Origin: Acidobacteriota bacterium
GTDB taxonomy: Bacteria; Acidobacteriota; Terriglobia; Acidiferrales; UBA7541
Direction of reading: 5' to 3'
Assembly (NCBI GenBank): GCA_013289825.1
Contig: JABCZF010000006.1
Span: forward strand, 62,001-126,000
DNA: 64,000 bases
The position numbers and the translations under genes were made by a program. Of the stretch, positions 8,170-17,055 are shown piece by piece (the stretch's first letter is position 1; every line of letters begins with the position of its first letter). The notes under the pieces are model-generated. The model saw only the letters and a list, made by a program, of their open reading frames with translations, made no database searches and had not been told where the DNA came from.

Positions 8170-9836
8170 ACGCTCTCGCCAACTCCGACCTTGCGCTGCC
8201 ATTCCTGATTTCGTGCTGGGCCAAGGCCACCCTGCTTCTCGCGGGCGCATGGCTCATGGTGTTCGCCCTGCGCCAGCGTTCTTCCGCAGCCCAGCGCCAT
8301 CACCTCTGGGCAGCCGCCATGCTTGCTTCGCTGGCGCTTCCTTTCTTATCGCTGCTCCTTCCTGCCTGGCATTCCGCCACTCTCGGCAGCGCCGCCGCTC
8401 TCTGGGTTCCCGCGCGCGCGAACGCGACGAGCTCCGGCTCTCCGGCAATTCCCTCCGTCATCATTACTGCCGCGTCGGCCTCCGCTATCTTCAGTAAACT
8501 TACCGTCGCCGCGGTTTTCGCGTGGGCCCTGGGGTTCTCGTTCGTCCTGCTGAGACTTCTCGCAGGTCTTGCGCGCCTGGCCTGGGTGTCCGCGCATTCG
8601 AAGCCGCTTTTTGACGATTCTTGGATGAGCACCGTCTTAGAAATCTCCAAGTTCCACAAAATCGATCGCTCTGTGCGTCTTCTCGAAAGCAGCAGTGCGC
8701 TGGCCATGCCGCTCACGTGGGGGATCTTCCGCCCGGTCATGGTGTTGCCATCGAGCGCAGAGCGTTGGACAGAAGACCGCCGCCGCATTGTGCTCTCTCA
8801 TGAACTTGCACACATCGCCCGCCACGACTGGTTCTTGCAGATTTGCGCCGAACTCGTCCGCGCCACCTACTGGCTCCATCCCCTCGCCTGGCTGGCTGCT
8901 CGACGCCTGCGCCAGGAAAGCGAACGCGCCTGCGATGACGCGGTCATACTCTCCGGAATCGCCCCATCCCACTACGCCAGCCAACTACTCGCTCTCGCCA
9001 GGGCCCTTGAAAGCTCCGGCCGTGCCTGGTCGACCGCTCTCGCCTTCACGCGCCCAACAAATCTTGAAAGGAGATTTGCCGCCATGCTGAATCCGTCTGT
9101 CAATCGTCGTCGTTTATCGTTGAAAGCGAAATTCCTCATTCCACTGTTCGCCGCTAGTATGCTCGTTCCGCTCGCGACCCTACGCCTCCCCGCACAAAGT
9201 CTCTCCGGCAACACCTCCGGCACCATCCACGATCCGAGCGGAACCGGCGTTGCTAACGCCACCATCATCATGTCCAACCACGAAGCTAAAACCATCGACA
9301 TGACTAGCACCGACCGCGAAGGCAATTTCACCTTCAAACCGTTGCCGGCCGGAAATTACGAGCTGCAGGTCTTGAAGCCCGGCTTCGAAACGTATCGCCT
9401 ACCGCAGGTCTCGCTCGACGCCGGTCGGGACTTCTCGCGAACCTTCACCCTCGAAGTGGGAGCGATCACCGAACACGTGATGGTTGTTCCCGAAAACTCC
9501 GCAAAGCCTGTCCCCGTTGAGAGCACCTCGGGCAGGCCATCCCGCCTCGGCATCGGCGGCAATATCCAGGCTGCCAAAATCATAACGAAAGTCCAGCCGG
9601 TCTATCCCGATTCCGCCAAGTCGGCTGGCGTCAGCGGCACCGTCATCCTCCACGCTGTCGTTGGCATGAACGGAAAGCCGCTCTCCCTCCGCGTTATGAA
9701 CAGCCAAGTCGATCCTGACCTCGCGCGCTCTGCCGTCGAAGCCGTCAGCCAGTGGCGCTACAGCCCTACGCTCCTCAACGGAGAGGCCATCGAAGTCGAC
9801 ACCACCGTCGTGGTGAATTTCAGCCTAGAGCCCTGA
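8166..9836 (+). CDS. BlaR1-like M56 membrane metallopeptidase with carboxypeptidase-regulatory and TonB C-terminal domains
   Basis: The 556-residue protein has N-terminal membrane helices (about 12-36, 45-68, 112-140), a cytoplasmic M56 zinc protease motif HELAH (212-216) with downstream ESERACDD (251-258) supplying the third ligand, and a further helix near 315-335. After it come a carboxypeptidase-regulatory (CNA-B-like) domain (about 345-425) and a TonB-C-like domain (about 470-556; YPDSAKSAGVSGTVILHAVV). Classical BlaR1 ends in a penicillin-binding sensor; here this is replaced, so the signal sensed is probably an envelope or outer-membrane event. Co-transcribed with the BlaI repressor. 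Confidence 0.88.
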   Translation: MNALANSDLALPFLISCWAKATLLLAGAWLMVFALRQRSSAAQRHHLWAAAMLASLALPFLSLLLPAWHSATLGSAAALWVPARANATSSGSPAIPSVIITAASASAIFSKLTVAAVFAWALGFSFVLLRLLAGLARLAWVSAHSKPLFDDSWMSTVLEISKFHKIDRSVRLLESSSALAMPLTWGIFRPVMVLPSSAERWTEDRRRIVLSHELAHIARHDWFLQICAELVRATYWLHPLAWLAARRLRQESERACDDAVILSGIAPSHYASQLLALARALESSGRAWSTALAFTRPTNLERRFAAMLNPSVNRRRLSLKAKFLIPLFAASMLVPLATLRLPAQSLSGNTSGTIHDPSGTGVANATIIMSNHEAKTIDMTSTDREGNFTFKPLPAGNYELQVLKPGFETYRLPQVSLDAGRDFSRTFTLEVGAITEHVMVVPENSAKPVPVESTSGRPSRLGIGGNIQAAKIITKVQPVYPDSAKSAGVSGTVILHAVVGMNGKPLSLRVMNSQVDPDLARSAVEAVSQWRYSPTLLNGEAIEVDTTVVVNFSLEP

Positions 9837-10102
9837 TGGAATTCTGCGATGCCTGAAGCCAGCGATTTCCGCATCGGGCATGGCCACCAATCCGTTTTTT
9901 CCCGACTCCGCACGCGTCGACTGCCAATCACAATCGTCGTTCCCGCACCAATTTCCTCAACGAATTCCGAACGAATATGCTATAAGCGCACCTAACGGTT
10001 TATCGTTTGCGCGCCGGGCCGACTGCGAAATTTCGTCAAGCCGCCACGCAATCCGGATCGCCGTACGCGCCGTCGCACTGGCATTTCGTTTGGAGGAACT
10101 CT

Positions 10103-10735
10103 ATGGCCACGATTCCCCCCGGCGCGGTGACGCCAGTTCCAGCCGCTCCGCAGCTCGCGAATACAACTCCACCCTTTCAGCCGGGTCCACCCGAACCGGC
10201 CTCCAAAGTGTGGATCAACTGCTTTGGGTTCTACCTCATACTGCTGAACATCATCTTGTTCTACTTGCTCTTCAGGCTCTGGCCCGGAACCGTTCCCGTT
10301 CCCGACGGTGTTCCGGGTCAGGTGACCATCATTCCCTTTTACCTCCACCGGCAGCTCTGGCCGGAAACTCGCTATATGTGTTTGGTTGCCATTGCTGGAG
10401 CGCTCGGGGGTTATATCCATTTATCTACGTCTTTTGTGGATTATCTCGGCAACCGTCGCTTTTACTCAAGCTGGAAGTGGTGGTACGGCTTGCGGCCGTT
10501 CATCGGCTCTTCCCTCGCCATCCTCGTTTATTTCGCCGCCCGCGGCGGTCTCGTCGCTGGAGCGAATGGAGCCGCAACGCTGAGCCCTTATGGCATCGCC
10601 GCCATGGCCGGTTTGGCAGGTTTGTTCTCCAAACAAGCCACCGATAAGCTGCGAGAAGTGTTCGATACCCTCTTTAAGCCAACCGATCCCACCAAGCGCG
10701 CCGAACCGCTCGACCCTACCAAACAACATCCCTAG
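10103..10735 (+). CDS. Hypothetical multi-pass membrane protein, 210 aa
   Basis: The start ATG at 10103 is fixed by GGAGG at 10092-10096; a longer frame from 10007 lacks one. After a Pro/Ala-rich cytoplasmic-like N-terminus (about 1-35) there are likely helices at 38-60 (CFGFYLILLNIILFYLLF), 93-112, 130-150 and 158-175. The C-terminus is charged, ending with repeated DPTK. No catalytic motif is recognised. A TATAAG box sits at 9981-9986, leaving a leader of roughly 110 bases. It is a single-gene unit between blaR1 and the nucleoside phosphorylase gene. Confidence 0.7.
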   Translation: MATIPPGAVTPVPAAPQLANTTPPFQPGPPEPASKVWINCFGFYLILLNIILFYLLFRLWPGTVPVPDGVPGQVTIIPFYLHRQLWPETRYMCLVAIAGALGGYIHLSTSFVDYLGNRRFYSSWKWWYGLRPFIGSSLAILVYFAARGGLVAGANGAATLSPYGIAAMAGLAGLFSKQATDKLREVFDTLFKPTDPTKRAEPLDPTKQHP

Positions 10736-10815
10736 ATCGGGAATTCGCTGCGCGATCGGTTGCGGCGCTCTCGATTCTTCTTGGTCTAGGTCGCCTATCT
10801 TGTTCCGCCCTCGCG

Positions 10816-10844
10816 TTGACGCCACATTCCTGCAATGTTACGCT
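10816..10844 (+). promoter_or_regulatory. Probable promoter of the nucleoside salvage genes
   Basis: TTGACG (10816-10821) and TACGCT (10839-10844) are 17 bases apart, directing transcription from about 10851, 17 bases before the phosphorylase ATG. The -10 is weak, so this is tentative. Confidence 0.35.
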
Positions 10845-10867
10845 CGCGCGGCAGTTTCCAATGACGC

Positions 10868-12178
10868 ATGCGCGCCGTCGACCTGATCCGCAAAAAACGC
10901 GATTCCGGTGAACACTCCCGCGAGGAGATTGATTTCCTCGTCTCTGGCTACACGCACGGCGAAATTCCCGATTACCAGATGGCCGCTTGGCTCATGGCCG
11001 TGTGGATTCGCGGCATCAATCGTTCGGAGCTGGCTTCGCTCACCGAGGCCATGCTTTGCTCTGGCCAAGTCCTCAATCTCGCCCGCATTCCCGGCAGAAA
11101 AGTTGACAAGCATTCCACCGGCGGCGTTGGCGATAAGACTTCCCTCATCCTCGCTCCCATTGTCGCGGCAGGCGGACTCACCGTTCCCATGATCAGCGGA
11201 CGCGGCCTTGGCCACACCGGCGGCACGCTCGATAAACTCGAATCCATTCCTGGCTTTAACGTGAATCTCTCCCTCGAAGAATTCTTCCGCGTTCTCCACG
11301 AATGCGGTATGGGCCTCATTGGCCAAACTGCGGAAATTGCTCCTGCCGACAAGAAGATCTACGCGCTGCGCGATGCCACTTCTACGGTCGAAAATATCGG
11401 CCTCATCTGCGCCTCCATTATGAGCAAAAAACTCGCCGAAGGCATCGACGCTCTCGTTCTCGATGTCAAAACTGGTTCCGGCGCCTTTATGAAGCGCGAA
11501 GAAGATTCCGTGCTGCTGGCGGAACTCATGGTGGAGACCGGCGTGCGCATGGGCAAAAAAGTGGTCGCGCTCATTACCGACATGAACCAGCCTCTCGGCC
11601 GCATGGCCGGCCATTCGAATGAAATCGCCGAGTGCATCGACGTTCTCGGGGGCGGCGGCCCAGCCGATCTCGTCGAATTGAGCCTCGAACTATCCGCCTG
11701 GATGTTTTTTCTTGGCGACCGCACAAAATCCCTCGACGACGGCCGTCTTCTCGCCGAAGCCATGATCTCCACGGGCCAGGCCAGGGAAAAATTCAAGCAT
11801 GCCATAAGCCTCCAAGGGGGCAACGAAGGAATTGTCGACAACCCGCAACTTCTTCCGCAAGCGCGGTCCCACGTCGATGTCCCCAGCCCTTCCGCGGGTT
11901 TTATCACCGCAACGAATTGCGAACAATTGGGCACCGCTCTCGCTACGCTCGGTGGCGGCCGCGAGAAAAAGGAAGACAGCATCGATCACGCTGTCGGGTT
12001 AGAATTTCACAAACGCATCGGCGACCGCGTAGAAAAAGGCGAGCCTCTGGCCACAATTCATTACAATAGCGGCGCCAAGTTGGCTGAGGCACAGAGGCTC
12101 ATCGCTGCCAGCTACGAAATCGGCGAAGTCGCGTCGGGCGAAAGACTCCCACTCATTCGGCGCATTATCGGGGCTTAG
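10868..12178 (+). CDS. deoA: Thymidine / pyrimidine-nucleoside phosphorylase
   Basis: 436 residues, the normal family length. It cleaves thymidine, deoxyuridine or uridine with phosphate to base and (deoxy)ribose-1-phosphate in the cytoplasm. The family signature is exact: VDKHSTGGVGDKTSL (about 79-93), followed by the phosphate loop MISGRGLGHTGGTLDKLESI. The segment VLDVKTGSGAFMK is also typical, and the C-terminal domain holds the barrel-sandwich stretch. DeoA and the broader Pdp cannot be separated by eye. It opens a run of nucleoside genes: transporter, purine phosphorylase and cytidine deaminase. No ribosome-binding site is clear. Confidence 0.94.
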   Translation: MRAVDLIRKKRDSGEHSREEIDFLVSGYTHGEIPDYQMAAWLMAVWIRGINRSELASLTEAMLCSGQVLNLARIPGRKVDKHSTGGVGDKTSLILAPIVAAGGLTVPMISGRGLGHTGGTLDKLESIPGFNVNLSLEEFFRVLHECGMGLIGQTAEIAPADKKIYALRDATSTVENIGLICASIMSKKLAEGIDALVLDVKTGSGAFMKREEDSVLLAELMVETGVRMGKKVVALITDMNQPLGRMAGHSNEIAECIDVLGGGGPADLVELSLELSAWMFFLGDRTKSLDDGRLLAEAMISTGQAREKFKHAISLQGGNEGIVDNPQLLPQARSHVDVPSPSAGFITATNCEQLGTALATLGGGREKKEDSIDHAVGLEFHKRIGDRVEKGEPLATIHYNSGAKLAEAQRLIAASYEIGEVASGERLPLIRRIIGA

Positions 12179-12251
12179 CGCTGGCGGCAGCGATTTCTTT
12201 CGAACGCGTTCGGCGTAGTCTGTTCGGCAGAAAGCAGAAAGAGGTCCACGC

Positions 12252-13517
12252 ATGGGACGTTTCACCGGGGTGCTCGGCCTGCTCACGATGCTCGGCCTTG
12301 CGTATCTCTTCTCAACCGATCGCCGGGCCATCAAGCTCAAAACCGTGCTCTGGGGTCTCGGATTGCAACTCTCCTTTGCCGTGTTTGTGCTGCGTTTCCC
12401 CATTGGACGTTACCTTTTTGAAAAGGCGGGCTATTACGTTAATCTGCTCCTCAGCTACGCCTTTTACGGCTCGCAATTTGTCTTCGGCGAGCTCGGCTTG
12501 CCCGCGGCTCCCACTCCCGGTTTCGCTGCTTCCCCTGAACACTTTCTTTTTGCCTTTCAGGTGTTGCCCACAATTATTTTCATCGCCGCTTTTTTTGCGC
12601 TCCTTTATCACCTCGGCGTCATGCAGCTGGTCATTCGCATCGCCGCCTGGCTCATGACCCGCGTCATGGGCGCCAGCGGCGCGGAATCTCTCAACGTCGC
12701 CGCCAGCATCTTCATGGGCCAAACCGAGGCCCCCCTCACCATCCGTCCCTTTTTGAATAAGCTCACAAAATCCGAACTCATGGTAGTGATGACCAGCGGC
12801 ATGGCCCACGTTTCCGGCGGCATCATGGCCGCCTACATCGCCTTCGGCATAAAAGCCGAGCATCTGCTCACCGCTGTGATTATGACTGCCCCAGGCACGC
12901 TGCTCATGGCCAAAATGCTTGTGCCGGAAACCGAGCAACCTCTCACCGCAGGACGCGTCGAAATGCCCGAAATGGAAAAAGAAACCAATTTTCTTGGCGC
13001 CATTTCGCGCGGCACAGTCGACGGCCTTCATCTGGCCTTAAATGTCGCCGCCATGCTGATCTCTTTCATCGCGCTGCTCTATCTCGTCAACGGTGTCATG
13101 GGCGGAATTCACAACTGGTTCGGCGGGCATCCCCGTCTGCACATGGGCTGGTTTCCCTCGAGCCTTTCGCAGGTTTTTGGCTGGATCTTCGCTCCTGTAG
13201 CGTGGCTCATCGGTATTCCCTGGAGGGATTGCTTAGAGATGGGCAATCTTCTCGGCACGCGCATGGTCATCAACGAGGTTGTCGCGTTCCAACACCTCGG
13301 CGAAATACAAGCGAGACTCGACCCGCGCACCTTCACCATCGCCACATTCGCTCTCTGCGGCTTTGCAAATTTCAGTTCCATCGGCATTCAAATTGGTGGC
13401 ATCGGTGCGCTGGCGCCAGAACAACGTGGCCAACTCGCCAGATTCGGCATCCGCGCCATGCTAGCCGGCACGATGGCCAACCTAATGTCTGCCTCCATCG
13501 TCGGTATCCTTTCATGA
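12252..13517 (+). CDS. nupC: NupC/CNT-family concentrative nucleoside transporter
   Basis: A 421-residue inner-membrane protein with about ten hydrophobic segments. The CNT family signature region is present: GQTEAPLTIRPFLNKLTKSE (about 156-175), followed by MTSGMAHVSGGIMAAY, the hairpin that forms the nucleoside site, and near the C-terminus GTRMVINEVVAF and ALCGFANFSSIGIQIGG. It imports nucleosides with protons or sodium. The ribosome-binding site AGAGG precedes the ATG. Placed between two nucleoside phosphorylases, it feeds both. Confidence 0.94.
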   Translation: MGRFTGVLGLLTMLGLAYLFSTDRRAIKLKTVLWGLGLQLSFAVFVLRFPIGRYLFEKAGYYVNLLLSYAFYGSQFVFGELGLPAAPTPGFAASPEHFLFAFQVLPTIIFIAAFFALLYHLGVMQLVIRIAAWLMTRVMGASGAESLNVAASIFMGQTEAPLTIRPFLNKLTKSELMVVMTSGMAHVSGGIMAAYIAFGIKAEHLLTAVIMTAPGTLLMAKMLVPETEQPLTAGRVEMPEMEKETNFLGAISRGTVDGLHLALNVAAMLISFIALLYLVNGVMGGIHNWFGGHPRLHMGWFPSSLSQVFGWIFAPVAWLIGIPWRDCLEMGNLLGTRMVINEVVAFQHLGEIQARLDPRTFTIATFALCGFANFSSIGIQIGGIGALAPEQRGQLARFGIRAMLAGTMANLMSASIVGILS

Positions 13518-13654
13518 GCTTGCTAGCGACACGGGATGCCGTGCCCGCTCTCCTGGACACGCGCCATGCATTCAGGAGAGTGGCGGAGCCGATCTGGCTT
13601 GTGCTTTGTGGTTGGTCCTTTAGCCTCAACTCACGGTAAAATCCCAACGACCGC

Positions 13655-14527
13655 ATGAGCTCGTCACAAAAATCTGCAAAGAAACTAAAGGCCGAATCCG
13701 AATTCGACCGCGCAGAATCCGCCGCAAGTTTTATTTTCTCCAAAACCAAGCTCCGCCCACAAATCGCCCTAGTGCTAGGCTCCGGCCTGGGCGCGTTCGC
13801 TGACGAATTCCGAACCCCCGTCAAAATTCCCTACGCCGAGATCCCGCACTTCCCCCGCTCGACCGCCATCGGCCACGCCGGCCAGCTGGTCGCCGGCAAA
13901 GTCGGCGAAATCCCCGTCGTCGGCATGCAAGGCCGCGTCCATCTCTACGAAGGCTATTCCGCCAAAGACGTGGCCTTCCCTATCCGCGTCTTCGCGCGCA
14001 TGGGCACCAAAATCGTAATCCTCACCAACGCCGCCGGTGGTATCAAACCAGAATTTGTCGCTGGTCAGCTCGTGGTGATCAAAGATCACATCAATCTCCA
14101 AGGCGTAAGTCCTCTCACCGGTCCCAACGACGAGCGCTTCGGCCCGCGCTTTCCGGACATGACCGCGGCCTACGACCGAAGATTTCGCGAGATGGCTGTC
14201 GGCCAGGGAAATCGCCACCACAGCGGCCTCCCTGAAGGCGTCTATGCCGCACTGCCAGGTCCGAGCTACGAAACTCCGGCGGAGATACGATATTTACGCT
14301 CCATCGGCGCCGATTTGGTCGGCATGTCCACCGTCCCGGAAGTAATTGCCGCGCGCCACTGCGGCATGCGCGTGCTTGGAATATCTTGCGTGACCAACGC
14401 GGCCGCGGGCATCCTCGATCAGCCGCTCGATCACAAAGAAGTTCTCGAGATCGCCGAACGCGTCAAAGGCCAGTTCATCGCGCTGCTGAAAACTGTGATT
14501 CCCCGGATCGCGGCGGAGCTTGACTGA
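13655..14527 (+). CDS. punA: Purine-nucleoside phosphorylase (trimeric PNP-I type)
   Basis: 290 residues. It converts inosine, guanosine and their deoxy forms plus phosphate to base and sugar phosphate. Recognisable segments are VLGSGLGAFADEF (phosphate loop), the HAGQLVAGKVGEIPVVGMQGRVHLYEGY stretch read as two shorter motifs, LTNAAGGI, the FPDMTAAYD stretch, GPSYETPAEIRYLRSIGADLVGMSTVPE, and the purine-binding CVTNAAAGI. These fit the trimeric family (PunA/DeoD2), not hexameric DeoD. A leading 35-residue extension rich in charged residues precedes the core. Its 3' end overlaps the longest possible cytidine deaminase frame, so the two are co-transcribed. Confidence 0.93.
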   Translation: MSSSQKSAKKLKAESEFDRAESAASFIFSKTKLRPQIALVLGSGLGAFADEFRTPVKIPYAEIPHFPRSTAIGHAGQLVAGKVGEIPVVGMQGRVHLYEGYSAKDVAFPIRVFARMGTKIVILTNAAGGIKPEFVAGQLVVIKDHINLQGVSPLTGPNDERFGPRFPDMTAAYDRRFREMAVGQGNRHHSGLPEGVYAALPGPSYETPAEIRYLRSIGADLVGMSTVPEVIAARHCGMRVLGISCVTNAAAGILDQPLDHKEVLEIAERVKGQFIALLKTVIPRIAAELD

Positions 14528-14555
14528 TAGGGGAGATTTTTTGGAGGGCCGCAGC

Positions 14556-14948
14556 GTGATAGAACATGAAGCACTTGTCGAAGCGGCGCGGCAAGCGCGC
14601 GAAAATGCGCACGCGCCGTACTCGAATTTTCGCGTTGGCGCTGCGTTGCGTGCCACTTCCGGGAGAATCTTTGGCGGCTCGAACGTCGAAAACGCCACGT
14701 ACGGTCTGACTGTGTGCGCCGAGCGCGTCGCGATTTTCAAGGCCATGAGCGAAGGCGAGCGGGGCTTTGACGCCATCGCCGTGGTCACGGATACAGACGC
14801 GCTCACGCCTCCTTGCGGTGCTTGCCGGCAGTTGATCTGGGAATTTTGTGGGGATGTCCCCGTGATTCTGGCAAATCTAAAAGGCAAGACCGAAATGCTC
14901 CAGATGCGCGAACTGTTTCCGAAACCGTTCGATTCTCGCAACTTGTGA
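14556..14948 (+). CDS. cdd: Cytidine deaminase
   Basis: Converts cytidine or deoxycytidine to the uridine form. The GTG at 14556 is chosen because GGAGGG lies at 14543-14548, seven bases upstream; a TTG at 14520 would overlap the PNP gene but has no such site. The 130-residue product has the homotetrameric CDA layout: YSNFRVGAAL, the zinc site CAERVAI with catalytic Glu, and PPCGACRQ with the other two cysteines. The product would feed the thymidine/pyrimidine phosphorylase upstream. 15 bases separate it from the next gene. Confidence 0.95.
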   Translation: MIEHEALVEAARQARENAHAPYSNFRVGAALRATSGRIFGGSNVENATYGLTVCAERVAIFKAMSEGERGFDAIAVVTDTDALTPPCGACRQLIWEFCGDVPVILANLKGKTEMLQMRELFPKPFDSRNL

Positions 14949-14963
14949 CACCAGGGAAAGAAA

Positions 14964-16409
14964 ATGAATCCAGAGCGAACTGCCAAAAGGAAAGTGGCCG
15001 TTGTTTTTGTCTGTGCGGCGCTCGTTTTTGTCGGCGCGCTGAAAATTGCTGGGCAGGAGCCGCCATCAGCCAAGCCAGCTAATTTTGTCGATCTCCTCAT
15101 CACCGGCGGCACGGTTGTCACCATGGACGCGGATCGCCGCATCCTCGAGAACGGATACGTAGTCATCAAGGGCGATACCATCATCGCAGTCGGTGAGGGT
15201 CTCGCTCGAATGCCAAATGGTCCGATCTTCACCAAGCAATCCATCGAAGCCAAAGGCGCGCTGGTTCTGCCGGGTTTCATCAACGGCCACACCCACGTTC
15301 CCATGACGCTTCTCCGCGGCCTCCACGACGACGTCACGCTCGACGACTGGCTGCGAAAATACATTTTTCCTGCGGAGGCGAAAAACGTGACGGAAGATTT
15401 CGTGCGCTGGGGCACGCGCCTCGCCGCCGCCGAACAAATCCGCTCCGGCGTAACCACCTTCGCGGACATGTATTACTTCGAAGACGCCGTCGCCGAAGAG
15501 ACTAAAGCCGCTGGAATGCGCGGCGTCCTCGGCGAAACGCTTCTCGACTTTCCCGCGCCCGACAATAAAACCAACGCTGCCATGCTCCTATACACCGAGA
15601 AATTTCTGAAGCGCTGGCAAAACGATCCGCTGATCCACGCTGCCGCGGCTCCGCATTCCATCTATACGTGCTCGCAAAAAACGCTTCAGGATTCGGCCGC
15701 TCTCGCACGGAAATACCGCGCGCCAATTCTCATGCACGTCGCGGAAATGAAGAAAGAATTGGACGACAGCCTGAAGCAGAATGGGCTGACGCCCGTCCAG
15801 TATCTCGAGAAGCTCGGCATTCTCGGTCCCGACGTTCTCGCGGCACATTGTATTTTCGTCGACGAAAAAGACCGCAAGATTCTTGCGGATCGCCAGGTCG
15901 GCTGCGTCCACAATCCTTCGAGCAACATGATGCTCGCAAGCGGCGTCGCTCCGGTGATCGAGGAGCGCGCCGCAGGCATCGCGGTCGGCCTCGGGACAGA
16001 CGGCCCGGCCGGCAGCAACAACGACCTCGACTTGATGGAAGAGATGGACCTCGCCGCCAAGCTCCAAAAAATCACCAAAATGGACCCGCGAGCCCTCGGC
16101 GCAAAATCCGTCGTCGAAATGGCTACCATCGAGGGCGCCAAGGCGCTGCACATGGAAAAGCAAATCGGTTCGCTGGAAACTGGAAAAAAGGCTGACATCA
16201 TCTTGATTTCGCTCGACGAACCCAACGCTGTTCCCATATTCGACATTTACGCGCAGCTGGCCTACGCGTTGAAAGGCAGCGACGTCGAAACCGTCGTGAT
16301 CGGGGGCCGTGTGGTCATGCGCGACAAGAAACTCCTGACGCTGAACGAGCCGGAAATTCTTGCTAAAGCCCGGGAATACGGCAAAAAAGTTGAAGCGTCT
16401 TTGAAGTAA
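14964..16409 (+). CDS. Exported MtaD/SsnA-like amidohydrolase (methylthioadenosine/S-adenosylhomocysteine deaminase family)
   Basis: 481 residues. The metal-binding amidohydrolase motifs are intact: GFINGHTHVPMTLLRG, then APHSIYTCS, HVAEMKKE, AHCIFVDEKD and VGLGTDGPAGSNNDLD. The combination with GMRGVLGETLLDFP is typical of MTA/SAH (adenosine-type) deaminases of the MtaD group. Unusually, the first 30 residues (KRKVAVVFVCAALVFVGALK) form a signal peptide or anchor, so the enzyme should act in the periplasm. SD-like CAGGGAAAG precedes the ATG. In this cluster it may deaminate adenosine-type nucleosides before import. Guanine, chlorohydrolase or other substrates are possible. Confidence 0.87.
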   Translation: MNPERTAKRKVAVVFVCAALVFVGALKIAGQEPPSAKPANFVDLLITGGTVVTMDADRRILENGYVVIKGDTIIAVGEGLARMPNGPIFTKQSIEAKGALVLPGFINGHTHVPMTLLRGLHDDVTLDDWLRKYIFPAEAKNVTEDFVRWGTRLAAAEQIRSGVTTFADMYYFEDAVAEETKAAGMRGVLGETLLDFPAPDNKTNAAMLLYTEKFLKRWQNDPLIHAAAAPHSIYTCSQKTLQDSAALARKYRAPILMHVAEMKKELDDSLKQNGLTPVQYLEKLGILGPDVLAAHCIFVDEKDRKILADRQVGCVHNPSSNMMLASGVAPVIEERAAGIAVGLGTDGPAGSNNDLDLMEEMDLAAKLQKITKMDPRALGAKSVVEMATIEGAKALHMEKQIGSLETGKKADIILISLDEPNAVPIFDIYAQLAYALKGSDVETVVIGGRVVMRDKKLLTLNEPEILAKAREYGKKVEASLK

Positions 16410-16416
16410 GGCGGCG

Positions 16417-17055
16417 ATGAACACTTCGTACAACCAGATTGCCGGCCAGAGCGTGGAGCGGCTCGCCGCCTTGAGCGACGGCATCTTCGGCGTGGCCATG
16501 ACGTTGCTCTTGCTGGAGCTTCATGTGCCCGCGAAGGAGCTGATTCACAGCGAAGGCGATTTGCGGCACGCTCTGGCCGCGCTGGCGCCGCAACTTCTCG
16601 TCTATTTGACGAGCTTTTTGACGCTCGGTATTTTTTGGGTGGGCCAGCAGACGCAACTCAACCACCTCGAGCGTTCCGAGCGTCACTTCACGTGGATTCA
16701 CCTGGCGTTTCTTTTTTCCGTGACCATCATGCCGTTCTCCACAAGGCTCTTGAACGAATTCGTCACTTACCGCACTGCGCTGGTCGCTTACTGGGGCAAC
16801 ATCTTGCTTCTCGGTGCGCTGTTGTATCTCAGCTGGGGCCGGGCGACGCACGCTTCGCTCATCAAGAGCGATACACCGCCGGAAGTTCCAGCCGCGATTT
16901 GCCGCCGCATTGTGATTGCTCAATTGCTTTATGCCTTCGGCGCGCTGCTCTCGATCCTGAATACCTATTGGAGCATCGGGTTCATCGTTCTCGTGCAACT
17001 TCACTATGCTATCGCGCCGCGATATGGGCGAGGCCTACGCAGCGAGGATGCCTAG
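16417..17055 (+). CDS. TMEM175-family (DUF1211) potassium channel-like protein
   Basis: A 212-residue integral membrane protein with about six helices. The N-terminal motif RLAALSDGIFGVAMTLLLLEL matches the TMEM175 pore-helix signature (usual form RxxxFSDGVFAIAxTLL), although F is replaced by L in the FSD triad. Bacterial members form tetrameric leak potassium channels. The start is 7 bases after the deaminase stop and its stop abuts the next ATG directly, so it is embedded in the salvage operon although it has no obvious link to nucleosides. Confidence 0.82.
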   Translation: MNTSYNQIAGQSVERLAALSDGIFGVAMTLLLLELHVPAKELIHSEGDLRHALAALAPQLLVYLTSFLTLGIFWVGQQTQLNHLERSERHFTWIHLAFLFSVTIMPFSTRLLNEFVTYRTALVAYWGNILLLGALLYLSWGRATHASLIKSDTPPEVPAAICRRIVIAQLLYAFGALLSILNTYWSIGFIVLVQLHYAIAPRYGRGLRSEDA

